Positions 24,901-36,900 of a DNA stretch of 64,000 nt are shown piece by piece. Location: assembly GCA_030386875.1 (NCBI GenBank), contig CM059572.1, positions 39,181,732 to 39,245,731 on the forward strand, written 5' to 3'. Source of the stretch: Morinoia aosen (Eukaryota; Arthropoda; Malacostraca; Amphipoda; Talitridae). Positions within the stretch are counted from its first letter, which is position 1. Each line of letters begins with the position of its first letter. Position numbers and translations under genes: made by a program. A model generated the notes under the pieces. That model searched no databases. It was not told the DNA's origin and saw only the letters and a list, made by a program, of their open reading frames with translations.

Positions 24901-27900
24901 TGAAAAATTCCAACAACCTTTCTAAATTAATGGTAGTTAACAGGCCCAGTTAATGTTTGATATGTACCAATTTGCTTATCACTTTTGACTTCAAATTTAA
25001 GTTGAATATTGAACTTCAGTTTAACCCATCGCAACTAACGTGTTAATTTTCTTCGTTCTATTGACATGGATGATTTATTTCGGCTAAAGTCTACGACTTT
25101 TCTTGCCACAAGTCGTACCCTTATGTAAACGGAAGACATCGTGTGCTGGACTTAATCTGTCAAGTAGCAGATATACTTCGAGTACTAGAGACCTCTTCTA
25201 ATTTATCGCCGCGAAACTTGGAGGAACGGCAGTGGAACACGACCGAAATAACGTTGTGTAGGAAGGGGTTCAAACTAACGTCGAAAATGTTTCTAAATTT
25301 TCAGAAATTGCCGATTATCCTTTTCCTCCAGTAATTCAAACATGAACGGCTCATCAGTTCGGAAACTGTTACCTTAGCCGTCGTTGAATTTCTAATTCTA
25401 AATCTTGGTTAGCTCGTCAGCTAAACGACGTGTTGGACCGTTGAAAATGGCTCGCATGTAAATTTAGCTTTATTTCTTGTGAGCAGCTGGTACAAAGATG
25501 GCTCGCCGGCAGTGTCAGGTGCGACTCGCAACTCGTGGTCGCGAGTGTCGGCCACTCGCCGGCAGGTGGCGGGTGCTCTCGTCATCTCCGCCGTGACCGC
25601 CGCTGACGCCGGCGAGTGGCGGTGCGTGGCCAACAGCTCGGCGGGAGTGGCGGAGAGGACCGTGCATCTCACCGTCACCGTGCCTCTCAAGGTCCAGGTG
25701 AGGCGAGCAGTTCTAATCCTTTACTGACAGTCGGTTGTGTTCAATTTTTATTAAATAGCGAGACATCCTTCAAACCACTATCGCTTTTTTGAAAAATGTT
25801 GTAAAGGGTGTCAATGATCCTGTTCTTCTGGACAGTTTTATCTAAGGCTCAGGTTATATATGAAGGAGTTTCGAATGTTTTATTGAACAGTGTTGATGCC
25901 ACTCGTTGTAGGTCCAGCAAAATGCTTGCTTCGGGTGTCAAAAACGGTTTCCTTCAATGACGAATATTGAGAATAAAACAGCACTCGTTAAAAAAAAACC
26001 GTTTCAAAACATAGTTTAACATGTCTGGTTATAGGCACGATGTGTTAATATATATCGCAATCATGTTGTAATAAAAAGCGGTGTTTGGAATCATGTAGTT
26101 CAAGAGAAGTTGTGTACTGTACACGAGTCGATAAAATCCTGGGGGATTGAGCTGTATGCTCTAATAATTCACTAGCTCAGAAACCCAACATTATGATCTG
26201 CCATAATACTCGGCATGTACTTCATACTTGATATCTTAAATCTTTCGTTACCCCTCTGGGGGGCATAGAATATGCAATAGGCTTAGGGCTAGCTAGGCTT
26301 GTCTCGCCTATGCTATAGTGACTGGTGTCCTTAGGGGAGATACTGTTAGACCTCAGCTGTAGATATGAGCCTTCGGACTGCTTTCTTTGGTGCTCACTTT
26401 GCTTCTTTAAATTTTTACGCCTTTCTTTTCTGTCAATTTATCGTTTCTCTTCATAACTTACTTTTCCTGTGCGCAGGGTATTCTGTGTAGGAACACACTT
26501 TGTGCATTGATTTTATTTTTGCAGACCATACGAAATGGTCTCTTGCTTTCAGTCTCTTGAAATCTTTCTTGGGACCAAGGAATCGTAAAATAACTGTTAT
26601 AATAATTTATGATTTGAAGGTAATCCATACTATGCACGTTCAAGTAAAACAGACCTAATTTATGTGTTTGAACTGCAGATAACTCCTGCACACGCGCAAG
26701 TGAGTGTAGGAGGTCGCGTGGCCCTGCGATGTCGCGTGGACGGCCACCCCATCGACATCGTCACCTGGTTTAAAGACGCGCAAAAGCTCAGGTGAGATCA
26801 CGTGCATTGAGAATGTGAAGCTTTTACAGCTTATGTTCGAGATGATCATTTGAAACATGTTCTGATAAAGTGGGGCCATTCCACGCTATTTGAACTATGT
26901 CAGTTACGTAAATGCAGTTCATCATTTATTAATTTGTACTTTCCATCATCACTGCCATGGGTGCTCCTGACGTAAGAGTGTGCTGGACTTACTCGACATC
27001 AACGACTTTCATTATGAAATTGTACCGCTAAGCTTGAATTAGAACGTCGTTTACGGAGATCTATTCTGTTCGCAGAATATTTTTTGTTCGCAGAAAATTT
27101 TTTGTTCGCAGAATGGACCGACATCGACTCATTGAGAGCTTACATAGTTTTTATTTCCTTTATTTGTTTGTTCACAGGTGTTTGTTTAAAGCCGTATGGG
27201 AACGTTACGAAGAATAATAAGATTAAGACTGCAAAAAAAATTGGATAACACGAGTCAACTTTGTTAGTAATTGAAAGGTATTTCAATCACTGCAGGGTCT
27301 TTCTATTCGTATATTTATTCATGTCGTTTATGTGACTAACATTACGATTATCGAGCGCTTACAAGCAAGGAATGTCAGTGCGAAACGAGTACTTTTTGCA
27401 CTCGAGATTTAGGTCGGTATTCAATCGCAAGGGGTGGTTGTATCGAAGGACAGAATAGTTTAGAGAAAATTAAACCTCTGAAGGAAAATATTTCCCACGA
27501 GATTCACCTTGTTAGTATGCCTGCATGTCTTACGAGAAACGTTGAAGCATTAAAACAATGAAATTGACCTTTTTCTAGTTTGATGGTGTAAACAATTCGA
27601 GTAGCGTCTGCAATGAAGCTAAATATGTACTGACGGCCGAAGCAACAATAAATATTTAAACGTTTGAATCAATTACCTATTATCACATCAATAGGTATGT
27701 GATAATATAATTCTCACATACCTATTATCACATCAAATAGGTATGTGATGATATAATTCTCACATTAGCGCACCCGCCCACACTCTTCAAACGCTTAGTC
27801 ATACCAGTGGTGGCCTGCAAATCGCAAGCCGTTACAGCATCCCAAGCACATCGACAATACGATAATATAATTTCTAGATAAGCGCGCCCATGACTTGCTC

Positions 27901-30900
27901 TGTGCTGCAGGTCGAGCTCCCGCGTGCGTCTGCTGACGCAGGAGGAGCTCGTAATCTCGCCCGTACACGCAGAGGACGCGGGGCTGTACCAGTGTCGGGT
28001 GTCGTCCGCACAGCAGCCCACCGCGCAGGCCGCCGCCCACCTCACGCTCGGGGGTGACTGCTTTGTGTCTTTGTTTCTCTCGTGTTCGTTGTTTGTTTAT
28101 TGCGTTGTGCTTATATAGCACTGGCGTGTGTTGGTTGTGTCGTGGACCTCACGCTAGGGGTGACTGCTTTGTGTGCTTGTTACTCTCGTGTTTGTTTGTT
28201 AATTGCGTTGTGCTTGTGTAGCACTGGCGTGTGTTGGTTGCGACGTGGACTTCACGTTAGGGGTGACTGCTTTGTGTCCTTGTTACTCTCGTGTTTGTTT
28301 GTTAAGTGCGTTGTGCTTGTATAGCAATAGCGTGTGTTGGTTGCGACGTGGACTTCACGCTCAGGGGTGACTGCTTTGTCTCTTTGTTACTCCTGTGTTT
28401 ATTGTTTGCTGATTGCTTTGTGCTTAAAACACTGACATGTGTTGGTTGTATCGTGGATCTCACTCACGTTCTACGGGCTTATTCAAGCTGCTACTGAACA
28501 TTGTCAGCCTCGTATTTATTTTTTTTATCTGACGAGGGAGCGTTCGTTTCAGTGTGATTTTTCATTAATAATTATGTGCCGTACATAGTTATCGTCGTGT
28601 GAGGTGAATTCCTTCCATTTATAACCAAGATGTAGAATTTGCCAAAATGCCATGGCGTATGTCTGACGAGACGCTCGGTGTTGCAGCTTCAGCGCCGAGG
28701 CTGCTGTATCGCTTCATCGCGCACACGCTGCAGCCTGGGCCGGCGGTGAGTCTGAAGTGCATCGCGCGGGCAACGCCCACACCTCACATCGCCTGGACGC
28801 TGGACGGCTTCCCTCTGCCTCAGTCGCACAGGTACTGTGCCACACATCGCCTGGATGGCTTCCCTCTGCCTCAGTCACACAGGTACTGTGCCACATATCG
28901 CCTGGACGACTTCCCTCTGCCTCAGTCACACAGGTATTGTGCCACACATCGCCTGGACGGCTTCCCTCTGCCTTAGTCACACAGGTACTGTGCCACACAT
29001 CGTCTGGACGGCTTCCCTCTGCCTCAGACGCACAGGTACTATGCCACACATCGCCTGGACGGCTTCCCTCTGCCTCAGTCAAACAGGTACTGTGCCACAC
29101 ATCGCCTCGACGGCTTCCCTCTGCCTCAGTCACACAGGTACTGTGCCACACATCGCCTGGACAGCTTCCCTCTGCCACAGTCACACAGGTACTGTGCCAC
29201 ACATCGCCAGGTTTGCTAGGTAAAAAATAGGAGGCCTACGTGGAAAATTTTTTTTTAAATAGAATACTTTTAGGATCTTTGAATGTAAGGGGGTGTGGAA
29301 GTAGAGCAGCTGAGAGTAAGAAGGAGGAGATCGGAAGAATGATGTTAAACCGGAAGATGGATGTATTGGCCTTGAGTGAGACGAAATTGAAGGGTAGTGG
29401 TGAGTTGATGTTTGGGAGTGTGGGAGGGAGAGTGTCTGGAGTACGTGGGGGACATGCAAGAGAGGGTGTGGCTATATTATTGAGTGTAAGAATCAGAGAG
29501 AAAGTAGTTGAATGGGGTGAGGTGTGATCAAGAATAATGTGGGTGCGAGTGAAATGGGGGGAAGAGTCATGGGTGTTTGTGAGCGCGTACGGACCGGGAT
29601 CGGAGAGGAGTGGGGAAGAGAGAGAGGAGTTTTGGGAGAAATTGTCCGAGTGTGTGGCTAGAGTGGGGAGTGGTTGTAGAGTTGTGGTGATGGGGGACCT
29701 GAATGCAAGAGTGGGTGATGAGGTGGTGGATGGTGTTGTTGGTAAGTACGGAGTAGCTGGGGTGAATGAGGCTGGGATTTCTTGGTGGGGTTATGTGTGG
29801 AGAGTGAGTTAGTGGTTGGGAATAGTTTGTTTCAGAAAAAAAGTATAAACAAGTATACATATGTGAGGACGTATGGAGGTGTGATAGAGGAGAGAGCATT
29901 GATGGATTATATTTTGGTTAGCAGGGGAGTGATGGGTCGTTTGCTCGATGTGCATGTGTTCCGTGGTGTGATGAATGGGATTTCGGATCATTCATATGCG
30001 ATCATATGCGTCCGAGTGTGTGGCTAGAGTGGGGAGTGGTTGTAGAGTTGTGGTGATGGGGGACCTGAATGCAAGAGTGGGTGATGAGGTGGTGGATGGT
30101 GTTGTTGGTAAGTACGGAGTAGCTGGGGTGAATGAGGCTGGGATTTCTTGGTGGGGTTATGTGTGGAGAGTGAGTTAGTGGTTGGGAATAGTTTGTTTCA
30201 GAAAAAAAGTATAAACAAGTATACATATGTGAGGACGTATGGAGGTGTGATAGAGGAGAGAGCATTGATGGATTATATTTTGGTTAGCAGGGGAGTGATG
30301 GGTCGTTTGCTCGATGTGCATGTGTTCCGTGGTGTGATGAATGGGATTTCGGATCATTATTTGGTGGAAGGAAAGCTGAGAGTTAGTGGAATATGGGGAG
30401 GTGTAAAAAGGAGGAGTGGAAGGGAGGTGTTAAATGTAAGCAAGTTACATGATTCTGAGCGTGAGTGTGAGTATCAGGAGAAGATGAAAGTGGAGTATGG
30501 GAGGGTGAAGGAAAGTGAGGTGGGTGGAGTGGAAGGGGATGAAAGTTGTTTAATGATGCGGTGGAAAAATGTGCAAGGGAAGTGTGTGGGGTAAGGAAGG
30601 TTGGAGGGGGGATTAGAAAAGGGAGTGAATGGTGGAACGGAGAAGTAGGAGCGGCTGTGAAAAGAAAGCGGGGGGCGTTCGAAGGTGGTTGCAACGAGGC
30701 AACCAGCAAAATTTTGAAGAGTATAAGGAGAGGAAGAAAGAGGTACAAAGAATGGTAAGGAGAGCGAAGAGGGCGGCGGATGAGGAATGGGGGAGGAAGT
30801 TGGGAGGGGATTTCATGGAGAGAAGGAAGGTTTTCTGGAAGGAAGTGAAGAGAATTAGGAAGGATCAGGTGGAGAATGAGGCAAGAGTGAAGGATACAAA

Positions 30901-33900
30901 TGGTAGGCTGCTAGTGGAGAGTTGTGATGTGAGAAAAAGATGGACGGAGTATTTTGAGGAACTGCTGAACGTGAGGGATGATAGGATTGCGAGAGTAGTA
31001 GCTGTTGGAAGTGATGTTAGAATGCCTGTGTTTGGTGAAGTGAATAGAAGTCGAATAAGAAGTGCAGAGGTGAGATGTGCGTTGGATGAAATGAAAAATG
31101 GGAAAGCTCCAGGTTTGGATGGCTGCACGGTTGAATGTCTAAAGAAAGGAGGAAATGTGGTTATAGAATGGTTGGTGCGTTTATTAAATGTGTGTTTCGA
31201 GGCTAATAAAGTGCCGGTTGATTGGAGTAGCGCGTGCGTAGTTCCGTTGTACAAGGGGAAAGGTGACAGGTCTGAGTGCAGTAATTCTAGGGGTATAAGT
31301 CTACTGAGTGTCGTTGGGAAGCTGTATGGAAGAGTGTTAATTGGAAGAGTGAGAGTGTTGACGGATCGTGTGCTTGCTGAAGAACAGTGTGGTTTTAGGT
31401 GTGGTAGAGGTTGTGTGGATCAAATGTTTGCTGTGAGGCAGGTCAATGAAAAATACTTATTAAAGGGAAAGGATGTATATTGGGCATTTATGGATCTAGA
31501 GAAGGCGTATGACAGAGTGGATCGCGAGGCTTTATGGCAAGTGGTAAGTTTGTATGGAGTGGGTTGGAGACTCTTGAATGCGATCAAGAGTTTCTACATT
31601 GATAGCAGAGCATGTGTGAGAGTAGGGAATGAGGTGAATGAATGGTTCCCAGTTGTGACAGGTGTGAGACAGGGATGTGTGATGTCGCCGTGGTTGTTTA
31701 ATTTGTTTATGGATGGTGTGGTGAGAGAAGTGAATGCCAGAGTGTTGGGAAGAGGTGCGCAGTTGGTGGGACGAAATGGTATGTATTGGGAAGTGTGTCA
31801 GCTGTTGTTTGCAGATGATACAGCGCTTGTGGCTGATTCAGAGGAAAAACTGAGGAGACTGGTTACCGAGTTTGGTAGAGTGTGCGAAAGGCGGAAATTG
31901 AGGGTAAATGTGAATAAAAGTAAGGTGATGAGATGTTCAAGAGGTGGAGTGTTTGGAACTTTGGATGTGAGGTTGAATGGGGAAGTTTTAGAGGAGGTAG
32001 AGCATTTTAGGTACTTCGGGTCGGATGTGACTGTTAAGGATAGTATAGAAGTAGAAGTGAAGCATCGAGTGAGTGAAGGTTGTAAGACATTGGGTGCAAT
32101 GAGGAAAGTTTTTGAATGCAGGAGTCTGAGTATGAATGCTAAGAGGGGACTGTATGAAAGTTTGATTGTGCCAGTTTTGTTGTATGGAGCAGAGTCCTGG
32201 GGGTTGAGAGCAGCTGAGAGGAGGAAGTTGGATGTGTTTGAGATGAAGTGTTTGAGGAGCATGTATGGAGTAACTAGAAGAGATAGGATCAGGAATGAGT
32301 TGGTTAGGGAGCAGACGGGTGTTATCAAAAAGTTGAGTAGGCGAGTGGATGAAAGAGTGCTGGGATGGTTTGGGCATGTAGAAAGAATGAATGAGCGGCT
32401 GGTGAAAAAGATATATATGTCGGAAGTGAGTGGTCTTCGAGCGTGAGGTAGACCACGGATGAGTTGGATGGATGGGGTGCGACGTGCTTTGTATGAGAGG
32501 GGTCTGACTGTGGACGTGGCGAGAGGGATGGCTGCGGACAGAAGTGAGTGGGGGCAGCGTATAAGGAGGTAATTTTTATTTTTGACGCGTTACTGGAAGC
32601 TGCCCGCGTGTGATGGGGTTGACCTGTCATGTGCGGGGGAGGGGCTGCACTCGATGAAGCGGTCGGGGTAAACCAGCTGTTGCTGTCGGGCCTGACTGTG
32701 GAAGGTGGTTGTGCTGGGCTGCTGCTGATCCTGGCAGTTCAGGTGCGGCCAGTGCTGCCTCTCTCGCCTCCTAGTGACTAAGTGTGGTGATTGTGGCCTG
32801 CTGTCGGCTACCCTCCCATGGGGAGGATAAGCCCGGTATATGTATGTAGAATACTTTTTCTGGTACGGACTTCCTTTTATGATACATTACTTTTTTCAGG
32901 TCCTATTACTTTTCCTGACATCTTTTATCGGGTTTCACAAAGTTCTGTTTAGCGGTTTTTATGCGCCGGATGTGGGGACACTCGTTGTTCATAAATTCTC
33001 CATTTCGCAAAAAAACGGTATTCTTCCTTTTCTTCTTTCGGAAACACTTTTGTTGTGGTGATGTAGGATGAAACTAACTAATGGTTGAAGCTGTTTTAAT
33101 TTCACGTTGTTCTAAGATAGAGGCCGTGAACGGTTCTGTGGTTGGCTTCGATACTTCGTAATTTGTTGTACGTTATTGTTAGAACACTATTCATGAAAAC
33201 AGAAGGGCTTAGATAAAATATAATTGTGTTCATGACATAATTTTGAAGACAGTCGTCTGCGTTCCAGTTGCCGCTCTGCTCGGAAGTGTTTGGTGGTAGC
33301 TCGCTCTAGCTAGAGGACCAAATTTTGAATTTAATTCGTTCATATGATCGTGTGCTACCAATTGTCGTGACTTGCTGCATTGTAAATTTTGGATTTGCAG
33401 ATGGGGTTGTCAGTGTCACTGAATAGCTGAGTGTCATTGTAAAATGTTACTTCTTGACTGATCACGTCACTCTGCACGCGTCTCACCCGATGTTGCTATA
33501 ACACTGGTGCCAGGGAACTAACCTTGATCAAACGCCTGAGGTTGTTGAGACCGTCGCTGTTGTGACGCGCACCTTCGCCTCGTTGGTCAGGTTTGTGATG
33601 GGCCAGTACGTGTCGGGTCACGGGGACGTGGTGAGCCACGTGAACATCAGCAGCGTGCGTGTGGCGGACGGGGGCCTGTACGAGTGTGTGGCCCACAACA
33701 CAGCGGGCCAGGAGGCCCACTCGGCCCGCCTTAACGTCTACGGCCCACCCACCGTGCGCCCCATGGGGTCCCTCACTGCTGTCGCCGGCCACACCTTCCG
33801 CGTGTCGTGTCCCGTGGGGGGCCACCCCATACACAAGATCACCTGGCATAAAGGTGAGATGGACATTTACGGCTACATCTCCTGATTTTCATTTGTTTGA

Positions 33901-36900
33901 GATCGTTTGAGTTTGAGTGTGAGGTCGTTTGCAATGATTGTCTATTTAGCTTCGTACAGTCTCACACAGAGAATCCTTGGATCTTCTTATAAGACTGTCT
34001 TTAATTTTCAGATAGTGAATTGCTACCCACGAGTCATCGACAACGCGTGGGTCAGGGCGGCGTGCTGGAGATTACTGCTGTCAGAAGGGACCTTGACAAA
34101 GGCTCTTACTCTTGCAGCGCCTCCGACAGGCAGGGGCACTCAGACTCGCAGGAGACTTTCCTACAGGTAGTAGGTGAGTCTAATTCGTTTTGCCTTTTGC
34201 GCTGATGCGTTATGAACAACGAATTCAATAGGATTAACATTTACTTGCTTTAAACAATTGGGGTAGTGGAGAAACAAATGGTGGATTCAGTAATGATATA
34301 GAAGTATCAAATTAGTGATCCTGATAGTGTAATGGTATTGGAGTATCGCAGTAGTTTTTATTACACGTAATTGTGTTATCACTACTTAAAAAAGTGGTGA
34401 ATAATTAAACTTTTGTTTCATGATGGTACAAGCAATTAAAAATAATTTCGGGTGCCATTTCTAGTTTTCTGTAGGTGTCAATGATAGATCTTACTACGTC
34501 GGAAGAATGTATTATTTCAGTGGAACCGTTTGTTCGAAGGTTAGAATTGCGCAACGTATTAGTGAATCCTTACTCATCTTAACTTGAAGCACTTGTAAGT
34601 CTATTTCTGGTTTGTAGGCACGGAGTTTATAGATGCTTCGTAAACTTTAAATTCTCAAGCTTTCTGGATCTGACAGCCTTCTCTAAATTAGTGCAAACGC
34701 TCACACTATCTTTTGATGTTCCCACTAACGTATTGAGGACTTTTTGCCATTGTGAGGAAAAGGAGGGTTATGTTTATCAATGGGAAATTTACTGGTCAAC
34801 TCACTCCTTTAGATTGTGAACCCCTGCTTGATCACGTGCGATTCATTTAATGAATTGTTCGTAATTCGTATTTCTGTTTGGTTTTCCCACTGCTGCTAAC
34901 CGTGTGTCTCAAACTTTAGCTGTAGCTTCTCATACCAGTGGCTCCTGAAGTTTTGCCGTTCGAGTTCAGCGGCGTGCATCGGGAGGGAGAACGAGCGGGT
35001 GTATCTTGCATATTGAGCAAGGGCGACCCCCCTGTGCGCATCAGGTGGTCCAAGGACAGGGTACCTCTACAGGAGCTGAGTCTTCCTGACGTCATTCTTA
35101 TCGAGAGCACCGAATTCTCGAGCACCCTCATGATCAGCAAGATGACCGAGGCGCACTCTGGCGTGTACGAGTGCGCCGCTTCCAATGACGTGACCACAGC
35201 CAGATATGAGGCAGAACTTTTCGTCCACGGTACTCCACTGCTCAACCCCCAATAACGTTGCGTGCTTGGCTCCCTCCAGTCCTACTTTACCGCAGCACTT
35301 GTTTTCTTGTCAGGGTCTTTAGTGCAGTTAATCAATTTAAACGTTTGAGCCGCGATTTAGTTTGCCCATACAATTGTGATGGCCTGTCTGACAATGCTAC
35401 TTTTTCTGCTCGAGCAGCATCATTGAATTTTGGAGTGATCCAATTCAGCTGTTCGCACTGTGTTCTGTCAAACTTGATCGTGGTTAGCAACGAAAATTTT
35501 AAAGTCAACTTATAGCTAACTCTACTATTGCAATTTAGATCCAGACTAAAACTGCTCTTAAAAAAAAATAATTTTTTTTTGGTGCTGGTTACAAGTATAA
35601 TGGTAGTGTGGACGAAAGCTCGTCTTTAATTTCTTTACTATTGGGGTATTACTAGAGTAATGCTGAGATTTACGGATGCAGCGATAAGGTCGGAGTGGCT
35701 GACCGGGAGGCGCTTGGCGTTTGTTAAAGCTTGGACTTATGGAACCGAAGATTTACTTCCACCCTGTAAACTGCTTCTAAACGCATCCCTAAGCTCCATA
35801 ATCTTTGATAAACGACTACAACTTCCTGTATAACGTTTCATTGCGGTTGCATTGCTCTTCGTGCTTTGTTTCTCTCCGATATTAAAGTTCTTCTCATTTA
35901 TTTTGTGCCTTCTTTCTCTGTCACTTCCTCTGATTAACGTCCAGTGCCGTTTGGACAACTACTTTCCTGCAGTGTGTTTCCTCGCTATGATATGTCACGA
36001 AGAATGCAGACAACTTTTAATACTGTACTCTTGTTAGTTGACATGACGTTAACCGCAGATTTAATTTATGAATCATTAAAGTGGATTGGAAAATTTGCGT
36101 TCTGAAGAAAGTTCAGCCATAAAAGCTAATCACATAAAGATCCTGGAAAATGATTTTTCCGGAATATTAGATAACATATTTTTGTCGCTTATAATGACTT
36201 TCGTTCGCGCATAGCTTTATTATGAAAGTTTTTGTTCGTTGCTCATAGATGCAACAGAAAATGTTTACTCCTACGCGTAAATCGTCAAAACAGGTTTTCC
36301 AGTTTCAAATCTCTAATGAATCGTACAATATTCATTTTGCCACAGTTTTCACTACTGCTGTATGATACTTTGTCAGCGGCGAGTAGTATTCTTCTTGTTT
36401 TGCATTTCGATTTGTCAACTGGAACTTTATCTAATTTTTCATTTTGCTTCGTTCTTTATTTTGATGTGTAATGAAATTCGATCGACGAGGGGCCAAATTA
36501 ACTAGGCTCCCATGATAGCTTTTGTTCCTTTCAAAGGTATTGATGCGACAAATAACTATTTTTTTCTACAGATTCACAGTTCATATTATTGGGAATGAAC
36601 AAAATTATCCAAATTTTCTACTTTTCATCAATCAGGCTGGGATAATTTTCCAGACCATCGCACAGCCCGCAACAGTTGATTCTTTCTTCGTTCATGTCGC
36701 AAATTTTACCTAAGCCTTAGGGTTTGTTTTTCTCTTTGCAGTGCCTCCCCGGCTGGGAGCTTTGTCGTTCCCTCAAAACACGCACTCGGGCATGCGCACG
36801 CAAGCCACGTGTTTTGTTCAGGAGGGTGACCTCCCCATAGAGATACACTGGGAGCGTAACGGAGTCCCCATACTAGCGTCCCCGAACGTTAGAATAACTA

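Larger units (their letters stand above)
29272..32846 (+). mobile_element. RTE-like non-LTR retrotransposon (LINE), 3.6 kb, broken frames
   Basis: Flanked by the 12-bp duplication TAGAATACTTTT (29260-29271 and 32847-32858). An apurinic-endonuclease-like domain reads L-N-V-R-G-C, E-T-K-L, G-D-L-N-A-R-V-G and S-D-H. Reverse transcriptase follows from 30629, with F-A-D-D at 31808-31819. The C-terminus carries W-F-G-H-V-E-R-M and, after a stop, G-R-P-R-M-S-W-M-D-G-V, the GRPxxxW ending common in RTE/BovB-type ORFs. The endonuclease frame is broken by TGA at 29525-29527 and by a 366-bp-period internal duplication. No poly-A; it ends in a short 'tatatgtatg'. The clade call is by motif only. Confidence 0.88.

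Noticed and set aside
28714..29202. Minus-strand frame of 162 codons with a 17-residue repeat
   Set aside because: Antisense shadow of the 51-bp donor array; no independent start, splice site or homology.
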